From the NCBI GenBank assembly GCA_017616675.1, contig JAFZXR010000025.1:5800-69799 (forward strand): 64,000 nucleotides of DNA, read 5' to 3'. The translations under genes were made by a program, and so were the position numbers. Source of the stretch: Bacteroidales bacterium. GTDB lineage: Bacteria > Bacteroidota > Bacteroidia > Bacteroidales > F082. Numbering within the stretch: position 1 is the first letter of the stretch; each line of letters starts with the position of its first letter. The notes beneath the pieces were generated by a model that was not told the origin of the DNA, did no database searches, and saw only the letters and a program-made list of their open reading frames with translations. Below are positions 40,706 to 49,047 of the stretch, piece by piece.

Positions 40706-41911
40706 ATGTCATATAGTGAAAAAGACATCGAGTTAATGCGGCGCGCCATCGAGCTTGCCAAGAAGGGCGGAGGATACGTACATCCTAATCCTTTGGTGGG
40801 CTGCGTGGTGGTCAATGACGGTGAGATCATCGCCGAAGGATACCATGAGAAATATGGTGAATTTCATGCCGAACGCAACGCTTTAACGCGCTGTCAATCA
40901 GAAATTAAAGGCGCTTCACTTTATGTAACACTTGAACCTTGCTGCCACTACGGCAAGACGCCTCCTTGCACCGATATCATCATTGAAAAAGGTATCAAAA
41001 AAGTCTACGTCGGCATCCTTGATCCGAATCCTTTGGTAGCAGGAAAAGGTGTCAAAATGTTGCAAGATGCCGGCATCGAGGTTGAAGTAGGGCTTTGCGA
41101 AGATGAGATTCGCGAATTGAATAAGGTTTTCCTGAAATACATCACCACCAAACGGCCATACGTCATCATGAAGACTGCCATGACCCTCGACGGGAAAATA
41201 GCAGCATTTACTGGCGATTCGAAGTGGGTGACAAATGAGGAGTCGCGCAAGATGGTTCATCAGTTGCGCAGCGAGATGGCCGGCGTCATCGTTGGCATCG
41301 GCACCGTCCTCGCCGACGACCCAATGCTGAATGTCAGATTAGATGGAGACCACCATCAGCCAGCACGCATCGTCGTCGATTCAAATTTGCGCATTCTAAT
41401 TGATTCTAAATTGGTTAAGACGGCAAAGGAATACAGAACGATCGTTGCATGTCGTCATTTCGACCGAATCGAAGAGAAACGGAGCGCAGTGGAGAAATCC
41501 TTTTTAGTAGAATCATTAAATAATGACCATAAACAATATGATTTCGTTGATGGAGGATTTCTCGACTCCCTGCGGTCGCTCGAAATGACGGGTGTGGAGA
41601 TCCTTCAATGTTCAGAAAATAACAACCACGTCGCCATTAACGATTTAATGACCAAATTAGGCGCAATGGGCATCGATTCGCTCCTTCTTGAGGGCGGCGG
41701 CACCCTGAACGCCGCATTCCTCGAAGCTGGCTGCGTCGATGAAGTTTGGGCCTTCATCGCTCCGAAAATCATCGGTGGTGCCGCCGCCCAGACTGCGGTT
41801 TCAGGTAAGGGAATTGAAAAAATGAGTGATGCAATTCAACTGCAAAATATTGATATTCAAAATGTTAACGGAGATATTTTAATAAAAGGAAAGATATGTT
41901 CACGGGAATAA
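40706..41911 (+). CDS. ribD: Bifunctional riboflavin deaminase/reductase RibD with repeat insertion
   Basis: Catalyses the second and third steps of riboflavin synthesis: deamination of the pyrimidine intermediate and reduction of its ribosyl side chain. The deaminase domain (about residues 1-145) has zinc ligands in FHAERNAL (H54, E56) and PCCHYGKTPPC (C79, C88). The reductase domain (about 150-400) has KTAMTLDGKIAAFTGDSKWV and LLLEGGGTLNAAFLEAG. Length is 401 against the usual 330-370; the excess at residues 250-295 is a 136 bp palindromic element read in frame, between IVAC and GVEIL, in a loop-like region before a strand. ATG 40706 directly follows the riboswitch terminator. It overlaps ribE by 16 bp. 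Confidence 0.95.
   Translation: MSYSEKDIELMRRAIELAKKGGGYVHPNPLVGCVVVNDGEIIAEGYHEKYGEFHAERNALTRCQSEIKGASLYVTLEPCCHYGKTPPCTDIIIEKGIKKVYVGILDPNPLVAGKGVKMLQDAGIEVEVGLCEDEIRELNKVFLKYITTKRPYVIMKTAMTLDGKIAAFTGDSKWVTNEESRKMVHQLRSEMAGVIVGIGTVLADDPMLNVRLDGDHHQPARIVVDSNLRILIDSKLVKTAKEYRTIVACRHFDRIEEKRSAVEKSFLVESLNNDHKQYDFVDGGFLDSLRSLEMTGVEILQCSENNNHVAINDLMTKLGAMGIDSLLLEGGGTLNAAFLEAGCVDEVWAFIAPKIIGGAAAQTAVSGKGIEKMSDAIQLQNIDIQNVNGDILIKGKICSRE
41454..41589. repeat. 136 bp MITE-like palindromic element inside ribD
   Basis: Starts GTCATTTCGACC and ends GCTCGAAATGAC. The arms contain GGAGAAATCC and GGATTTCTCGAC in inverted orientation. The 57 bp core (41499-41555) matches the reverse complement of 48063-48119 at about 50 of 57 bases. 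No stop codon occurs in the ribD frame. Confidence 0.9.
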
Positions 41912-42537
41912 TTGAAGAAATCGGAAAAGTGAAGGCGATAGTCCGGCATGCCAACAGCATCAAGCTGACCATCGAAGTGCATAAGATTCTTGACGACATC
42001 CATGTCGGCGACAGCATCTGCACCAACGGCGTCTGCCTCACAGTGACGACCTTCGACGACAGCTCTTACACCGCCGACGTGATGCCTGAAACGATGAATC
42101 GTACCAACTTTAAAGACCTGAGAATCAACGATTTAGTGAATTGCGAACGTGCCATGCCCGCCAACGGTCGCTTCGGCGGACATATCGTATCCGGACATAT
42201 CGACGGCACTGGCGTCATCTCAAAGATGACTCGTGACGACAAGGCTATCCGCATGAAAATCGAGACGCGACCTGAGATTTTGCGTTATATAGTCGAAAAA
42301 GGCTCAATCACCATCGACGGTATCTCGTTGACAGTCACCGAGGTAACGAGTTTCGACTTCGGCGTTTCGATTATCGAGCACACTCAGGATGCGACGACTC
42401 TCACAAAGAAAAAGATAGGCGAGACTGTGAATTTGGAAAATGATATCGTTGGAAAATATATCGAAAAATTTGTTGGCAACATCACTGCCCAACACGATGA
42501 AAAACTACTTAACTTATTGAAAGACAATAATTTTTAA
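41896..42537 (+). CDS. ribE: Riboflavin synthase, alpha subunit
   Basis: Dismutates two 6,7-dimethyl-8-ribityllumazine molecules to riboflavin. The protein begins [12 protein letters not shown], the hallmark N-terminus, and is a tandem of two lumazine-binding barrels (about residues 1-95 and 96-200), with first-repeat GVCLTVT and second-repeat GISLTVTEV. Length 213 is normal. The start overlaps the ribD end by 16 bp and the stop lies 2 bp before ribBA, a compact co-translated block. Confidence 0.97.
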   Translation: MFTGIIEEIGKVKAIVRHANSIKLTIEVHKILDDIHVGDSICTNGVCLTVTTFDDSSYTADVMPETMNRTNFKDLRINDLVNCERAMPANGRFGGHIVSGHIDGTGVISKMTRDDKAIRMKIETRPEILRYIVEKGSITIDGISLTVTEVTSFDFGVSIIEHTQDATTLTKKKIGETVNLENDIVGKYIEKFVGNITAQHDEKLLNLLKDNNF

Positions 42538-42539
42538 TA

Positions 42540-43787
42540 ATGAATAAAGATTTTAACACTATTGAGGAAGCTTTAGACGACCTTCGCGCCGGCAAGATGA
42601 TAATCGTGGTCGATGACCCTGACCGCGAAAACGAGGGCGATTTGATTTGTGCTGCTGAGTTCGCGAGCGTCGAGAACGTGAATTTTATGGCCTCATACGG
42701 CAAAGGACTGATCTGCATGCCGATGAGCGCAGAGATATGCAAACGATTGAGACTCAATCAGATGGTGCTCGAAAATACCGACAACCACTGCACTGCATTC
42801 ACTGTTTCAATTGACTATCGCGACACAACAACTGGCATCTCGGCTGTTGAACGCTCAATAACTGCCCGCAAGGTGGTCGAAGACGGCATCCGCGCCGAAG
42901 ATTTCCGTCGTCCGGGACATATGTTTCCGCTCGAGGCCCGACAGGGTGGAGTGCTGAAACGTGGCGGCCACACTGAGGCTACCGTCGATCTGATGCGTCT
43001 CGCCGGACTCAAGGAATGCGGTCTGTGCTGCGAGATTATGCGTGAAGACGGCACCATGATGCGCACGACGGAACTCGTGCAGTTTGCAAAAGCTAACAAC
43101 CTGAAAATCACTTCGATAGCTGAGTTGATAAAATATCGCCGTAAGACCGAAGTCTTGGTCGAACGCGTGACAGAGGCGGAACTGCCAACAAAATATGGCA
43201 CTTTCAGAGCTATCGGCTATGTCGACAAGATCTCAGGTGAGCATCATGTGGCACTTGTGAAAGGCGATCTCACCACTCCAGAGCCAGTTTTATGCCGTGT
43301 ACACTCAGAGTGTTTGACGGGCGATGCCTTTGGTTCGATGCGTTGCGACTGTGGCGAACAGCTGCAGGAAGCCATGCGCCGTATCGAGAAAAAGGGCAGG
43401 GGCGTGTTGCTTTATCTCCGTCAGGAAGGCCGTGGCATCGGCTTGATCAATAAGCTGAAAGCCTACACCTTGCAGGATAAAGGCATGGACACCGTTGAAG
43501 CTAACCTCGCACTCGGTTTTGCCGCCGACCTCCGCGACTACGGTACCGGAGCTGAGATTTTGGCAGATTTAGGCGCACGAAAAATCATCGTGATGACAAA
43601 CAACCCTATGAAAATCAGCGGTTTGGAAGGCTATGGCATCGAAATCGTCGGCCGCGAGCCAATCGAGATGACTTGCAACGAAAAAGATGCATTTTATCTT
43701 TACACAAAATACAAGAAAATGGGGCATATGCTCCACGTAAAGGAGTTGCCAAATAACAATAATGACGGAAAACTATGCAAAAAATAG
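42540..43787 (+). CDS. ribBA: Bifunctional DHBP synthase / GTP cyclohydrolase II
   Basis: Supplies both starting units of riboflavin: 3,4-dihydroxy-2-butanone-4-phosphate from ribulose-5-phosphate (N-terminal half) and the pyrimidine from GTP (C-terminal half). The DHBP part shows [17 protein letters not shown] and RRPGHMFPL. The GTP cyclohydrolase II part shows the zinc site [18 protein letters not shown] and the catalytic RQEGRGIGL. Both active sites look intact over 415 residues. It lies 2 bp after ribE and 57 bp before ribH in the riboswitch-controlled operon. Confidence 0.97.
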   Translation: MNKDFNTIEEALDDLRAGKMIIVVDDPDRENEGDLICAAEFASVENVNFMASYGKGLICMPMSAEICKRLRLNQMVLENTDNHCTAFTVSIDYRDTTTGISAVERSITARKVVEDGIRAEDFRRPGHMFPLEARQGGVLKRGGHTEATVDLMRLAGLKECGLCCEIMREDGTMMRTTELVQFAKANNLKITSIAELIKYRRKTEVLVERVTEAELPTKYGTFRAIGYVDKISGEHHVALVKGDLTTPEPVLCRVHSECLTGDAFGSMRCDCGEQLQEAMRRIEKKGRGVLLYLRQEGRGIGLINKLKAYTLQDKGMDTVEANLALGFAADLRDYGTGAEILADLGARKIIVMTNNPMKISGLEGYGIEIVGREPIEMTCNEKDAFYLYTKYKKMGHMLHVKELPNNNNDGKLCKK

Positions 43788-43844
43788 CAGGCCTTGCGTC
43801 AAGCTTTTTAAATTTTGAATTTTAAATCTTTAAATTAAATAAAC

Positions 43845-44306
43845 ATGAACATTTTAGAAGGAAAATTATTGGCAGAAGGCCAGAAAATCGCTATCGTGGC
43901 CGGCCGTTTCAACGAAATCATCACCAACAAGCTGTTGGGTGGCGCCATCGACGCTTTCAAACGTCACGGCGGTGAAGAGAAAAACATCGATATCGCTTGG
44001 GTCCCGGGCGCTTTCGAGATCCCGCTCGTAGCAAAAAAGATGGCTGCAAGCAAGAAATATGATGCCGTTATCTGCCTTGGCGCAGTGATCCGCGGCGCGA
44101 CACCTCACTTCGACATGGTCGCCAATGAAGCTACAAAAGGCATCGCTCAAGTTGGCCTCCAGACCGAAGTGCCAGTGATCTTTGGCGTTCTCACAACCGA
44201 CAGTATCGAACAGGCCGTCGAACGCGCTGGTTCAAAAGCCGGCAACAAAGGCTACGATGCAGTGACAACTGCCATCGAGATGGTTAACCTGCTCAAACAG
44301 ATTTAA
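43845..44306 (+). CDS. ribH: 6,7-dimethyl-8-ribityllumazine synthase
   Basis: Joins the pyrimidine and the four-carbon unit into lumazine, the substrate of RibE, as an icosahedral or pentameric shell enzyme. Diagnostic segments are [51 protein letters not shown] and [20 protein letters not shown]. 153 residues is normal length. It is the last gene of the riboflavin operon; an AT-rich 57 bp spacer separates it from ribBA, and a GC-rich palindrome at 44318-44345 probably ends the transcript. Confidence 0.97.
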   Translation: MNILEGKLLAEGQKIAIVAGRFNEIITNKLLGGAIDAFKRHGGEEKNIDIAWVPGAFEIPLVAKKMAASKKYDAVICLGAVIRGATPHFDMVANEATKGIAQVGLQTEVPVIFGVLTTDSIEQAVERAGSKAGNKGYDAVTTAIEMVNLLKQI

Positions 44307-44317
44307 CCGTTGACAAT

Positions 44318-44345
44318 GTAGGGACGTGGCGCGCCGCGTCCTTAC
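44318..44345. repeat. GC-rich palindrome between ribH and CYTH gene
   Basis: GTAGGGACG...CGTCCTTAC with a GGCGCGCC centre; nearly perfect inverted repeat of 28 bp. It includes the TAA stop (minus strand) of the CYTH gene. Probably a repeat element that doubles as a bidirectional terminator. Confidence 0.75.
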
Positions 44346-44818
44346 TTCCAGGTTTTGTAAGGATTCTTCGAAAGATAAGAATTGTAATAGCGTTTATCGC
44401 CGGTGACCTCTTTGCCAAGCCATCCAGGTTTGTCGAAGGGGTCATTTTCGTTTTCAAGCTCTATCTCCGCCATCACCAAGCCTTCGTTTTCGCCATGAAA
44501 CACGTCGACTTCCCAAGTGTGACGGCCATCGGCGTTTTTGATGAGATAACGTGTCTTGTCGATGATGCCCGGCTCCGCCAGCTTCAACAGTGCTTTAGCC
44601 TCTTCAAGCGGAATCTCTTTCTCCCACTCGAATCGCGACACTCCCGTAGCATCGGCCTCACCTTTGATGGTGATGTATCCTTTTTCACCCTTAACTCTCA
44701 CGCGCACAACACGTTGCGGCATGCTGCTGAGGTATCCTTGGGTGATTCGGACGGCATCATAAGCCTCTTTTTTGAAGTCACCGTCGACTAAAAACTTCCG
44801 TTCAATCTCCTGAGCCAT
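44342..44818 (-). CDS. CYTH domain protein (triphosphate tunnel family)
   Basis: 158-residue protein beginning MAQEIERKFLVDGDFK with the ExExK signature of the CYTH/triphosphate tunnel fold, which hydrolyses triphosphates or cyclises ATP depending on the member. Further family features are the alternating basic strands VRVRVKGEKGYITIKG and the acidic ENEGLVMAEIELENE. Bacteroidota members of this size are usually annotated as class IV adenylate cyclase-like or inorganic triphosphatases; activity cannot be decided. It lies 3 bp after pncB on the same strand. Its stop codon is inside the palindrome at 44318-44345. Confidence 0.9.
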   Translation of the reverse strand: MAQEIERKFLVDGDFKKEAYDAVRITQGYLSSMPQRVVRVRVKGEKGYITIKGEADATGVSRFEWEKEIPLEEAKALLKLAEPGIIDKTRYLIKNADGRHTWEVDVFHGENEGLVMAEIELENENDPFDKPGWLGKEVTGDKRYYNSYLSKNPYKTWK

Positions 44819-44821
44819 AAC

Positions 44822-46297
44822 TCATTCATTTTCAAACTCTTCAATCTCCTTCACGATGTTCTCGATCAACCTTTCTTTAAGGTCGTAGAGGTCGTTGGAG
44901 ATGTCGCATTTGTAGTAATGCGGGTTGATGAGACGCTTCTCGGTGTCGTCGAGGTGCGCCAGATTGTCAAGATAATAGGCGCGCTTCTCCATAATCGGGA
45001 TGTCCTCGAGTATCACCTTGCCGTCTTTCATCACCTGTGGCTGCAAGATGCGGTATTCATATTTTCCGGCAGGGAAGGTGGTCGACTTGAGGTGATCGGT
45101 CTCGTCGCGTAAAGTTATTTCTTCATGATTTTCAATGGCTTGCGCGAGTTTGTCGCCTCTCAGACAAGTCACATCCATCTTGAATTTGTTGTTTCTGATG
45201 ATGCGGTAGGTGATCTGGAAGCCTGGGTTTATCAGCTTGCTGCTTTCTTCCGAGCGTTTCAATACAGGCATGTCGTCGACCTGCACGAGCTTATAGACAT
45301 TGCCAAAGCAAGGATTATGCTTGCTTGTCGCGATGGCATCGCCCACGCCGTAGCTGTCGACCATGCATCCCTGACGCTCCAGTTCGGTGATGAGATACTC
45401 GTCTAATGCATTGGTAGCGAATATCTTACAGTTCTTCAAGCCTGCCTCGTCGAGCATCGCTCTTGCCTTAACCGAGAGGTAGGTGAGGTCGCCGCTGTCG
45501 AGACGGATGCCGTAGCCGAACTTATACGAGTCGTCTATTCCGTTGGCTTTGAACGCCTTAATTGCGTTTTTGACGCCGCATTTCAGGGTGTCGTATGTGT
45601 CGACGAGGAGTATCAGCACCTCGTTTTTATGAGTCTTGATGTATTTGTCGAACGCTTCGTATTCGCCTTTCACCGTTGAGCCGAACGAGGTCACGTAGCT
45701 GTGTGCCATCGTGCCTGATGCCGGGAATCCGAACTCCACTCCGGTGACGATGTTGGAGGTGTTTTGGCATCCTCCGATCACTGCTGCTTTTCCGCCGTAG
45801 ATGGCAGCCCACGGACCGTGAGCGCGGCGGCTTCCGAACTCGCTGATTGGCTTGGTGGTGCTGCGTGTCACACGCGATGCCTTCGTTGCCACAGCCATCT
45901 GATGGTTCATGATGCAAAGCATAGGAGTTTCTAAGACTTGCGCCTCGATTATCGGGCCTTCGATGGTGATGATAGGCTGTTTCGGGAATGCTATCTCGCC
46001 TTCGCGCATGGCGTAGATGTTGCCTGTGAACTTCATCTTGGCGAAGTATTTGCGCACCTCGGCGTATTCTTCGCCTGGCAAGAACTGCTCGAAGAAGCTT
46101 TCGTCAGCTTTTCCTAGTCCTTCCACCATTTTCAGCACCTCGCGCACGCCACTCACCACGGCCCAGTTGTTGGTATCCGGAGCCTTGCGGTAGAAGAGGT
46201 TAAACACAGCGCGTTTGTCCTTCATCCCATTGTCGTAGAACGACTTGCCCATCGTATACTGGTACTTGTCGGAGCAATAAGAAGTGTTCAGTTCCAT
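44822..46297 (-). CDS. pncB: Nicotinate phosphoribosyltransferase
   Basis: NAD salvage enzyme: makes nicotinate mononucleotide from nicotinate and PRPP. The protein starts MELNTSYCSDKYQYTMG and has the family segments SEFGSRRAHGPWAA near residue 150, GTMAHSYVTSFGS with the catalytic His, LLVDTYDTLKCGVKNAI and RLDSGDLTYLS. At 491 residues it belongs to the longer PncB class. The gene is divergent from the threonine aldolase gene, sharing a 98 bp intergenic region with a promoter in each direction, and leads a two-gene unit with the CYTH gene. Confidence 0.95.
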   Translation of the reverse strand: MELNTSYCSDKYQYTMGKSFYDNGMKDKRAVFNLFYRKAPDTNNWAVVSGVREVLKMVEGLGKADESFFEQFLPGEEYAEVRKYFAKMKFTGNIYAMREGEIAFPKQPIITIEGPIIEAQVLETPMLCIMNHQMAVATKASRVTRSTTKPISEFGSRRAHGPWAAIYGGKAAVIGGCQNTSNIVTGVEFGFPASGTMAHSYVTSFGSTVKGEYEAFDKYIKTHKNEVLILLVDTYDTLKCGVKNAIKAFKANGIDDSYKFGYGIRLDSGDLTYLSVKARAMLDEAGLKNCKIFATNALDEYLITELERQGCMVDSYGVGDAIATSKHNPCFGNVYKLVQVDDMPVLKRSEESSKLINPGFQITYRIIRNNKFKMDVTCLRGDKLAQAIENHEEITLRDETDHLKSTTFPAGKYEYRILQPQVMKDGKVILEDIPIMEKRAYYLDNLAHLDDTEKRLINPHYYKCDISNDLYDLKERLIENIVKEIEEFENE

Positions 46298-46316
46298 GAT
46301 AATCGCTATTTTTTTG

Positions 46317-46324
46317 CAAAGATA
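46317..46324 (-). promoter_or_regulatory. Putative -7 promoter element of pncB
   Basis: Minus-strand TATCTTTG, a perfect TAnnTTTG, 20 bp upstream of the pncB ATG. Confidence 0.6.
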
Positions 46325-46333
46325 TAAATTATT

Positions 46334-46364
46334 TTTGCAATGTTGACTGGATTTTTTATCTTTG
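46334..46364 (+). promoter_or_regulatory. Promoter of the threonine aldolase gene
   Basis: -33 TTTG at 46334-46337 and -7 TATCTTTG at 46357-46364 with a 19 bp spacer; 31 bp before the ATG. Confidence 0.75.
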
Positions 46365-46395
46365 CACTTTATTTTGCTGAAAATTTGATAAAAAT

Positions 46396-47421
46396 ATGAA
46401 AAGAGGATTCGGAAGCGACAACCATTCGGGCATCAGTCCGGAGGTCTTGAAGGCGATAGCCGATGCCAACGTCGACCACGCCCTGGCTTACGGCGACGAT
46501 GAATACTGCGCCCGCGTTGAACAATTGTTTAAGCAACACTTTGGTAATCAAGCAGTTGTGTCGTTTGTGTTTAACGGCACAGGCGCCAACACCATGGCTA
46601 TCGACGCTATGGTTCGCTCGCATGAGGCTGTGGTCTGTGCCGAGACAGCTCATGTCAACGTGGATGAATGCGGTGCTCCCCAAAGAATAGTTGGATGCCG
46701 CCTGCTCACTGTCGACACGCCCGATGGCAAACTCACTCCAGAGTTGGTTAAGACTCGTCTGCACGGCTTCGGATTTGAACATCATTCGCAGCCTAAGGCG
46801 ATAACGATAACGCAGTCGACGGAGCTCGGAACGCTCTATACCATCAACGAAATCAAGGCTTTAGCGAAGCTGGCGCACGAATATGATATGTATCTGCACG
46901 TCGATGGCGCCCGTCTCGCAAACGCAGCTGTGGCTCTGAATTGCACCTTCAAGGAGATGACCACGGATGCCGGCGTCGATGTGGTGTCGTTCGGAGGCAC
47001 CAAAAACGGCCTGATGATAGGCGAGTCGGTGGTGTTCCTGAATTCTGAGCTTGCCAAAGACTACAAATATCGCCGCAAACAAGGACTTCAGCTCTGTTCG
47101 AAGATGCGTTTCCTCGCGGTGCAGTTTGAGGCGTATTTCAAAGACGACCTCTGGCGCCGCAATGCCGAGCATTCCAACCGCATGGCGCAGCTTTTGTACA
47201 ATGCTGTCAAGGATATCCCGCAGGTTAAGGTGATGTACCCGGTGCAGGTGAACGGCGTCTTCGTGAAACTTCCGCGTAACGTCTGGACAGAGCTGCAAAA
47301 ACAGTATTTCTTCTACGATTGGGACCTCGACAACGATGTGGTGCGCTGGATGTGCTCATTCGACACCAGCGTTCAGGATGTGGAAAATTTTGTCAACGCC
47401 TTGAAAAAATTAATCAAATGA
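46396..47421 (+). CDS. ltaE: Low-specificity L-threonine aldolase
   Basis: PLP enzyme of the beta-eliminating lyase/aldolase group that splits threonine or allo-threonine to glycine and acetaldehyde. It begins MKRGFGSDNHSGISPEVLKA, with YGDDEYCARVEQLF, the substrate-binding LHVDGARLANAAVAL, and the PLP lysine in SFGGTKNGLMIGE. 341 residues is full length. The stop overlaps the start of the HAD phosphatase gene in ATGA (47418-47421), so the two are translationally coupled. Confidence 0.94.
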   Translation: MKRGFGSDNHSGISPEVLKAIADANVDHALAYGDDEYCARVEQLFKQHFGNQAVVSFVFNGTGANTMAIDAMVRSHEAVVCAETAHVNVDECGAPQRIVGCRLLTVDTPDGKLTPELVKTRLHGFGFEHHSQPKAITITQSTELGTLYTINEIKALAKLAHEYDMYLHVDGARLANAAVALNCTFKEMTTDAGVDVVSFGGTKNGLMIGESVVFLNSELAKDYKYRRKQGLQLCSKMRFLAVQFEAYFKDDLWRRNAEHSNRMAQLLYNAVKDIPQVKVMYPVQVNGVFVKLPRNVWTELQKQYFFYDWDLDNDVVRWMCSFDTSVQDVENFVNALKKLIK

Positions 47422-48035
47422 TAAAGAATATAATCTTCGACTTCGGCGGGGTGCTGGTGGACTGGAATCCGCATTATCTTTTCGATAAGTATTTCAACGA
47501 TATCAACGAGTCGAACTATTTCGTCGAAAACGTTTGCAATAGCGAGTGGAATGCCGAGATGGACGGCGGAAAACCGTTTGAACGGGCCGTGAGAGAACGC
47601 TCGGCGATGTTTCCGAAATACGCTGAAGCACTAAGGCTTTACCAAACCAACTGGATGGACACTATGGGAGAGGAGATTCCTGAAATGTACGACCTTATCA
47701 AATCATTGAAAGCCAATGGTTTTCCAGTTATTTATGGCCTCACCAACTGGTCGGCGGAGACTTTTCCAACAGTACAAAAAACTTATCGCATCTTCAGTCT
47801 CATCGACAAGATTGTCGTTAGTGGTGAAGTCAAGCAACTGAAGCCGAATCCGGAGATTTTTTACACTTTGTTGAATAAATTCAATTTGAAACCCGAAGAG
47901 AGTCTCTTCATCGATGATAACCTGAAAAATGTCGAAGGTGCTAAAGCCGTGGGAATCAATGCTTTAAGATTTGAAAATGCTAATAAGTTAAAAGAAGATT
48001 TGAAAGTATTGATTCCGTCATTTCGACTGAAGTGA
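47418..48035 (+). CDS. HAD family hydrolase, YihX/haloacid dehalogenase-like
   Basis: 205-residue phosphatase of the haloacid dehalogenase superfamily. Motif I is FDFGGVLVDWNP, with the second Asp of the usual DxD replaced (D-F-G), as in the YihX-like/HAD-IA group; motif II TNWSAETFP, motif III Lys in SGEVKQLKPNPEIF, and motif IV LFIDDNLKNVEGA. ATG 47418 overlaps the aldolase stop by 4 bp. The last codons and the TGA stop (ending 48035) come from the repeat element at 48017-48154, so the C-terminal SFRLK was added or replaced by it. The natural substrate is unknown; phosphosugar or FMN-pathway phosphates are typical for the group. Confidence 0.9.
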   Translation: MIKNIIFDFGGVLVDWNPHYLFDKYFNDINESNYFVENVCNSEWNAEMDGGKPFERAVRERSAMFPKYAEALRLYQTNWMDTMGEEIPEMYDLIKSLKANGFPVIYGLTNWSAETFPTVQKTYRIFSLIDKIVVSGEVKQLKPNPEIFYTLLNKFNLKPEESLFIDDNLKNVEGAKAVGINALRFENANKLKEDLKVLIPSFRLK

Positions 48036-48154
48036 AATGAAATGGAACGGAATGGAGAAATCCTCCATCAACGTAAACATATTATCTATGGTTATTCTTT
48101 AATGATTTTACTAAAAAGGATTTCTCGACTTCACTTCGTTACGCTCGAAATGAC
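48017..48154. repeat. 138 bp MITE-like palindromic element between convergent genes
   Basis: Starts GTCATTTCGACTG and ends ACGCTCGAAATGAC. Its core (48063-48119) is an inverted copy of the core of the ribD element. The stop codons of both flanking convergent genes lie in its two arms, and its arms can form a long hairpin that may end transcription from both sides. Confidence 0.9.
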
Positions 48155-49039
48155 GTTGGCAATAATCTTATCAACTTCTTCAATAGTAAACCACTGATAA
48201 TCACCGTGTTTCCTTAACCACGTCATCTGTCGTTTGGCATACTGGCGAGTATTAATCTTAATCTGCTCTACAGCCTGTTCCAAAGTGCATTTTCCGTCGA
48301 GATAATCGAACAACTCCTTGTAACCCACTGTGTTTAAAGAGTTTAGATGACGTTTCGGGTACACTGACTTCACCTCCTCGAGCAATCCTTGCTGCATCAT
48401 CAAGTCAACACGCTTGTTAATGCGTTCGATGAGCTTGTCGCGATCCCAAAGGATGGCTAATTTTATGATGTTGAAGTCTCTTTTTGCGGCGTTTCCTTGT
48501 CTGAAAGTGGAGTAGGACTTGCCTGTTTGATAATAAACCTCCAGCGCACGCTGCAAACGACGTGGATTCTGCTTGTCTACAATCTTAAAATACTCTTTGT
48601 CAACATATTCGACTTCCTTCTGCAAAGCCTCGATGCCTCCTACTTCGAGCATCTTGGTTACCTTGGCTCTGATCTCTTCCGAAATATCCGGAATCTCATC
48701 CAAACCGTTGCACACTGCATCGATAAACAAACCCGAACCGCCGGTCATGACAGCTACATTATGATTCTTAAAGTAATTCTTTAAGTAAAGTATTACATCT
48801 TTCTCATAATCAGCAACATCGTACTTGTCTTCAATGCTCAAATTATGCACGAAATGATGCTTCACTTCGGCTAGTTCTTCAGCCGTAGGAGCGGCCGTTC
48901 CAATCGACAGTTCTTTGTAAAACTGACGGCTGTCGGCAGATATTATCTCGGCATCAAAAGCTTTGGCAAGCTTGATTGCCGTCGCGGTTTTTCCCGACGC
49001 GGTAGGTCCAGCCAACACTATGAGATGCTTGTTTTCCAA
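48131..49039 (-). CDS. miaA: tRNA dimethylallyltransferase
   Basis: Transfers a dimethylallyl group to N6 of A37 in tRNAs reading UNN codons. The P-loop VLAGPTASGKTATAIKLA is at the N-terminus, followed by ISADSRQFYKELSIGTAAPT, MTGGSGLFIDAVCNGL and NPRRLQRALEVY. 302 residues is normal. The only start in place is TTG at 49039 (MENKHLIVLAG); no in-frame ATG lies upstream of the P-loop before the cca stop 8 bp away. The C-terminal SSVTK and the stop codon are encoded in the repeat element at 48017-48154. Last gene of the clpC-cca-miaA operon. Confidence 0.95.
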   Translation of the reverse strand: MENKHLIVLAGPTASGKTATAIKLAKAFDAEIISADSRQFYKELSIGTAAPTAEELAEVKHHFVHNLSIEDKYDVADYEKDVILYLKNYFKNHNVAVMTGGSGLFIDAVCNGLDEIPDISEEIRAKVTKMLEVGGIEALQKEVEYVDKEYFKIVDKQNPRRLQRALEVYYQTGKSYSTFRQGNAAKRDFNIIKLAILWDRDKLIERINKRVDLMMQQGLLEEVKSVYPKRHLNSLNTVGYKELFDYLDGKCTLEQAVEQIKINTRQYAKRQMTWLRKHGDYQWFTIEEVDKIIANVISSVTK

Positions 49040-49047
49040 AACAGAAA

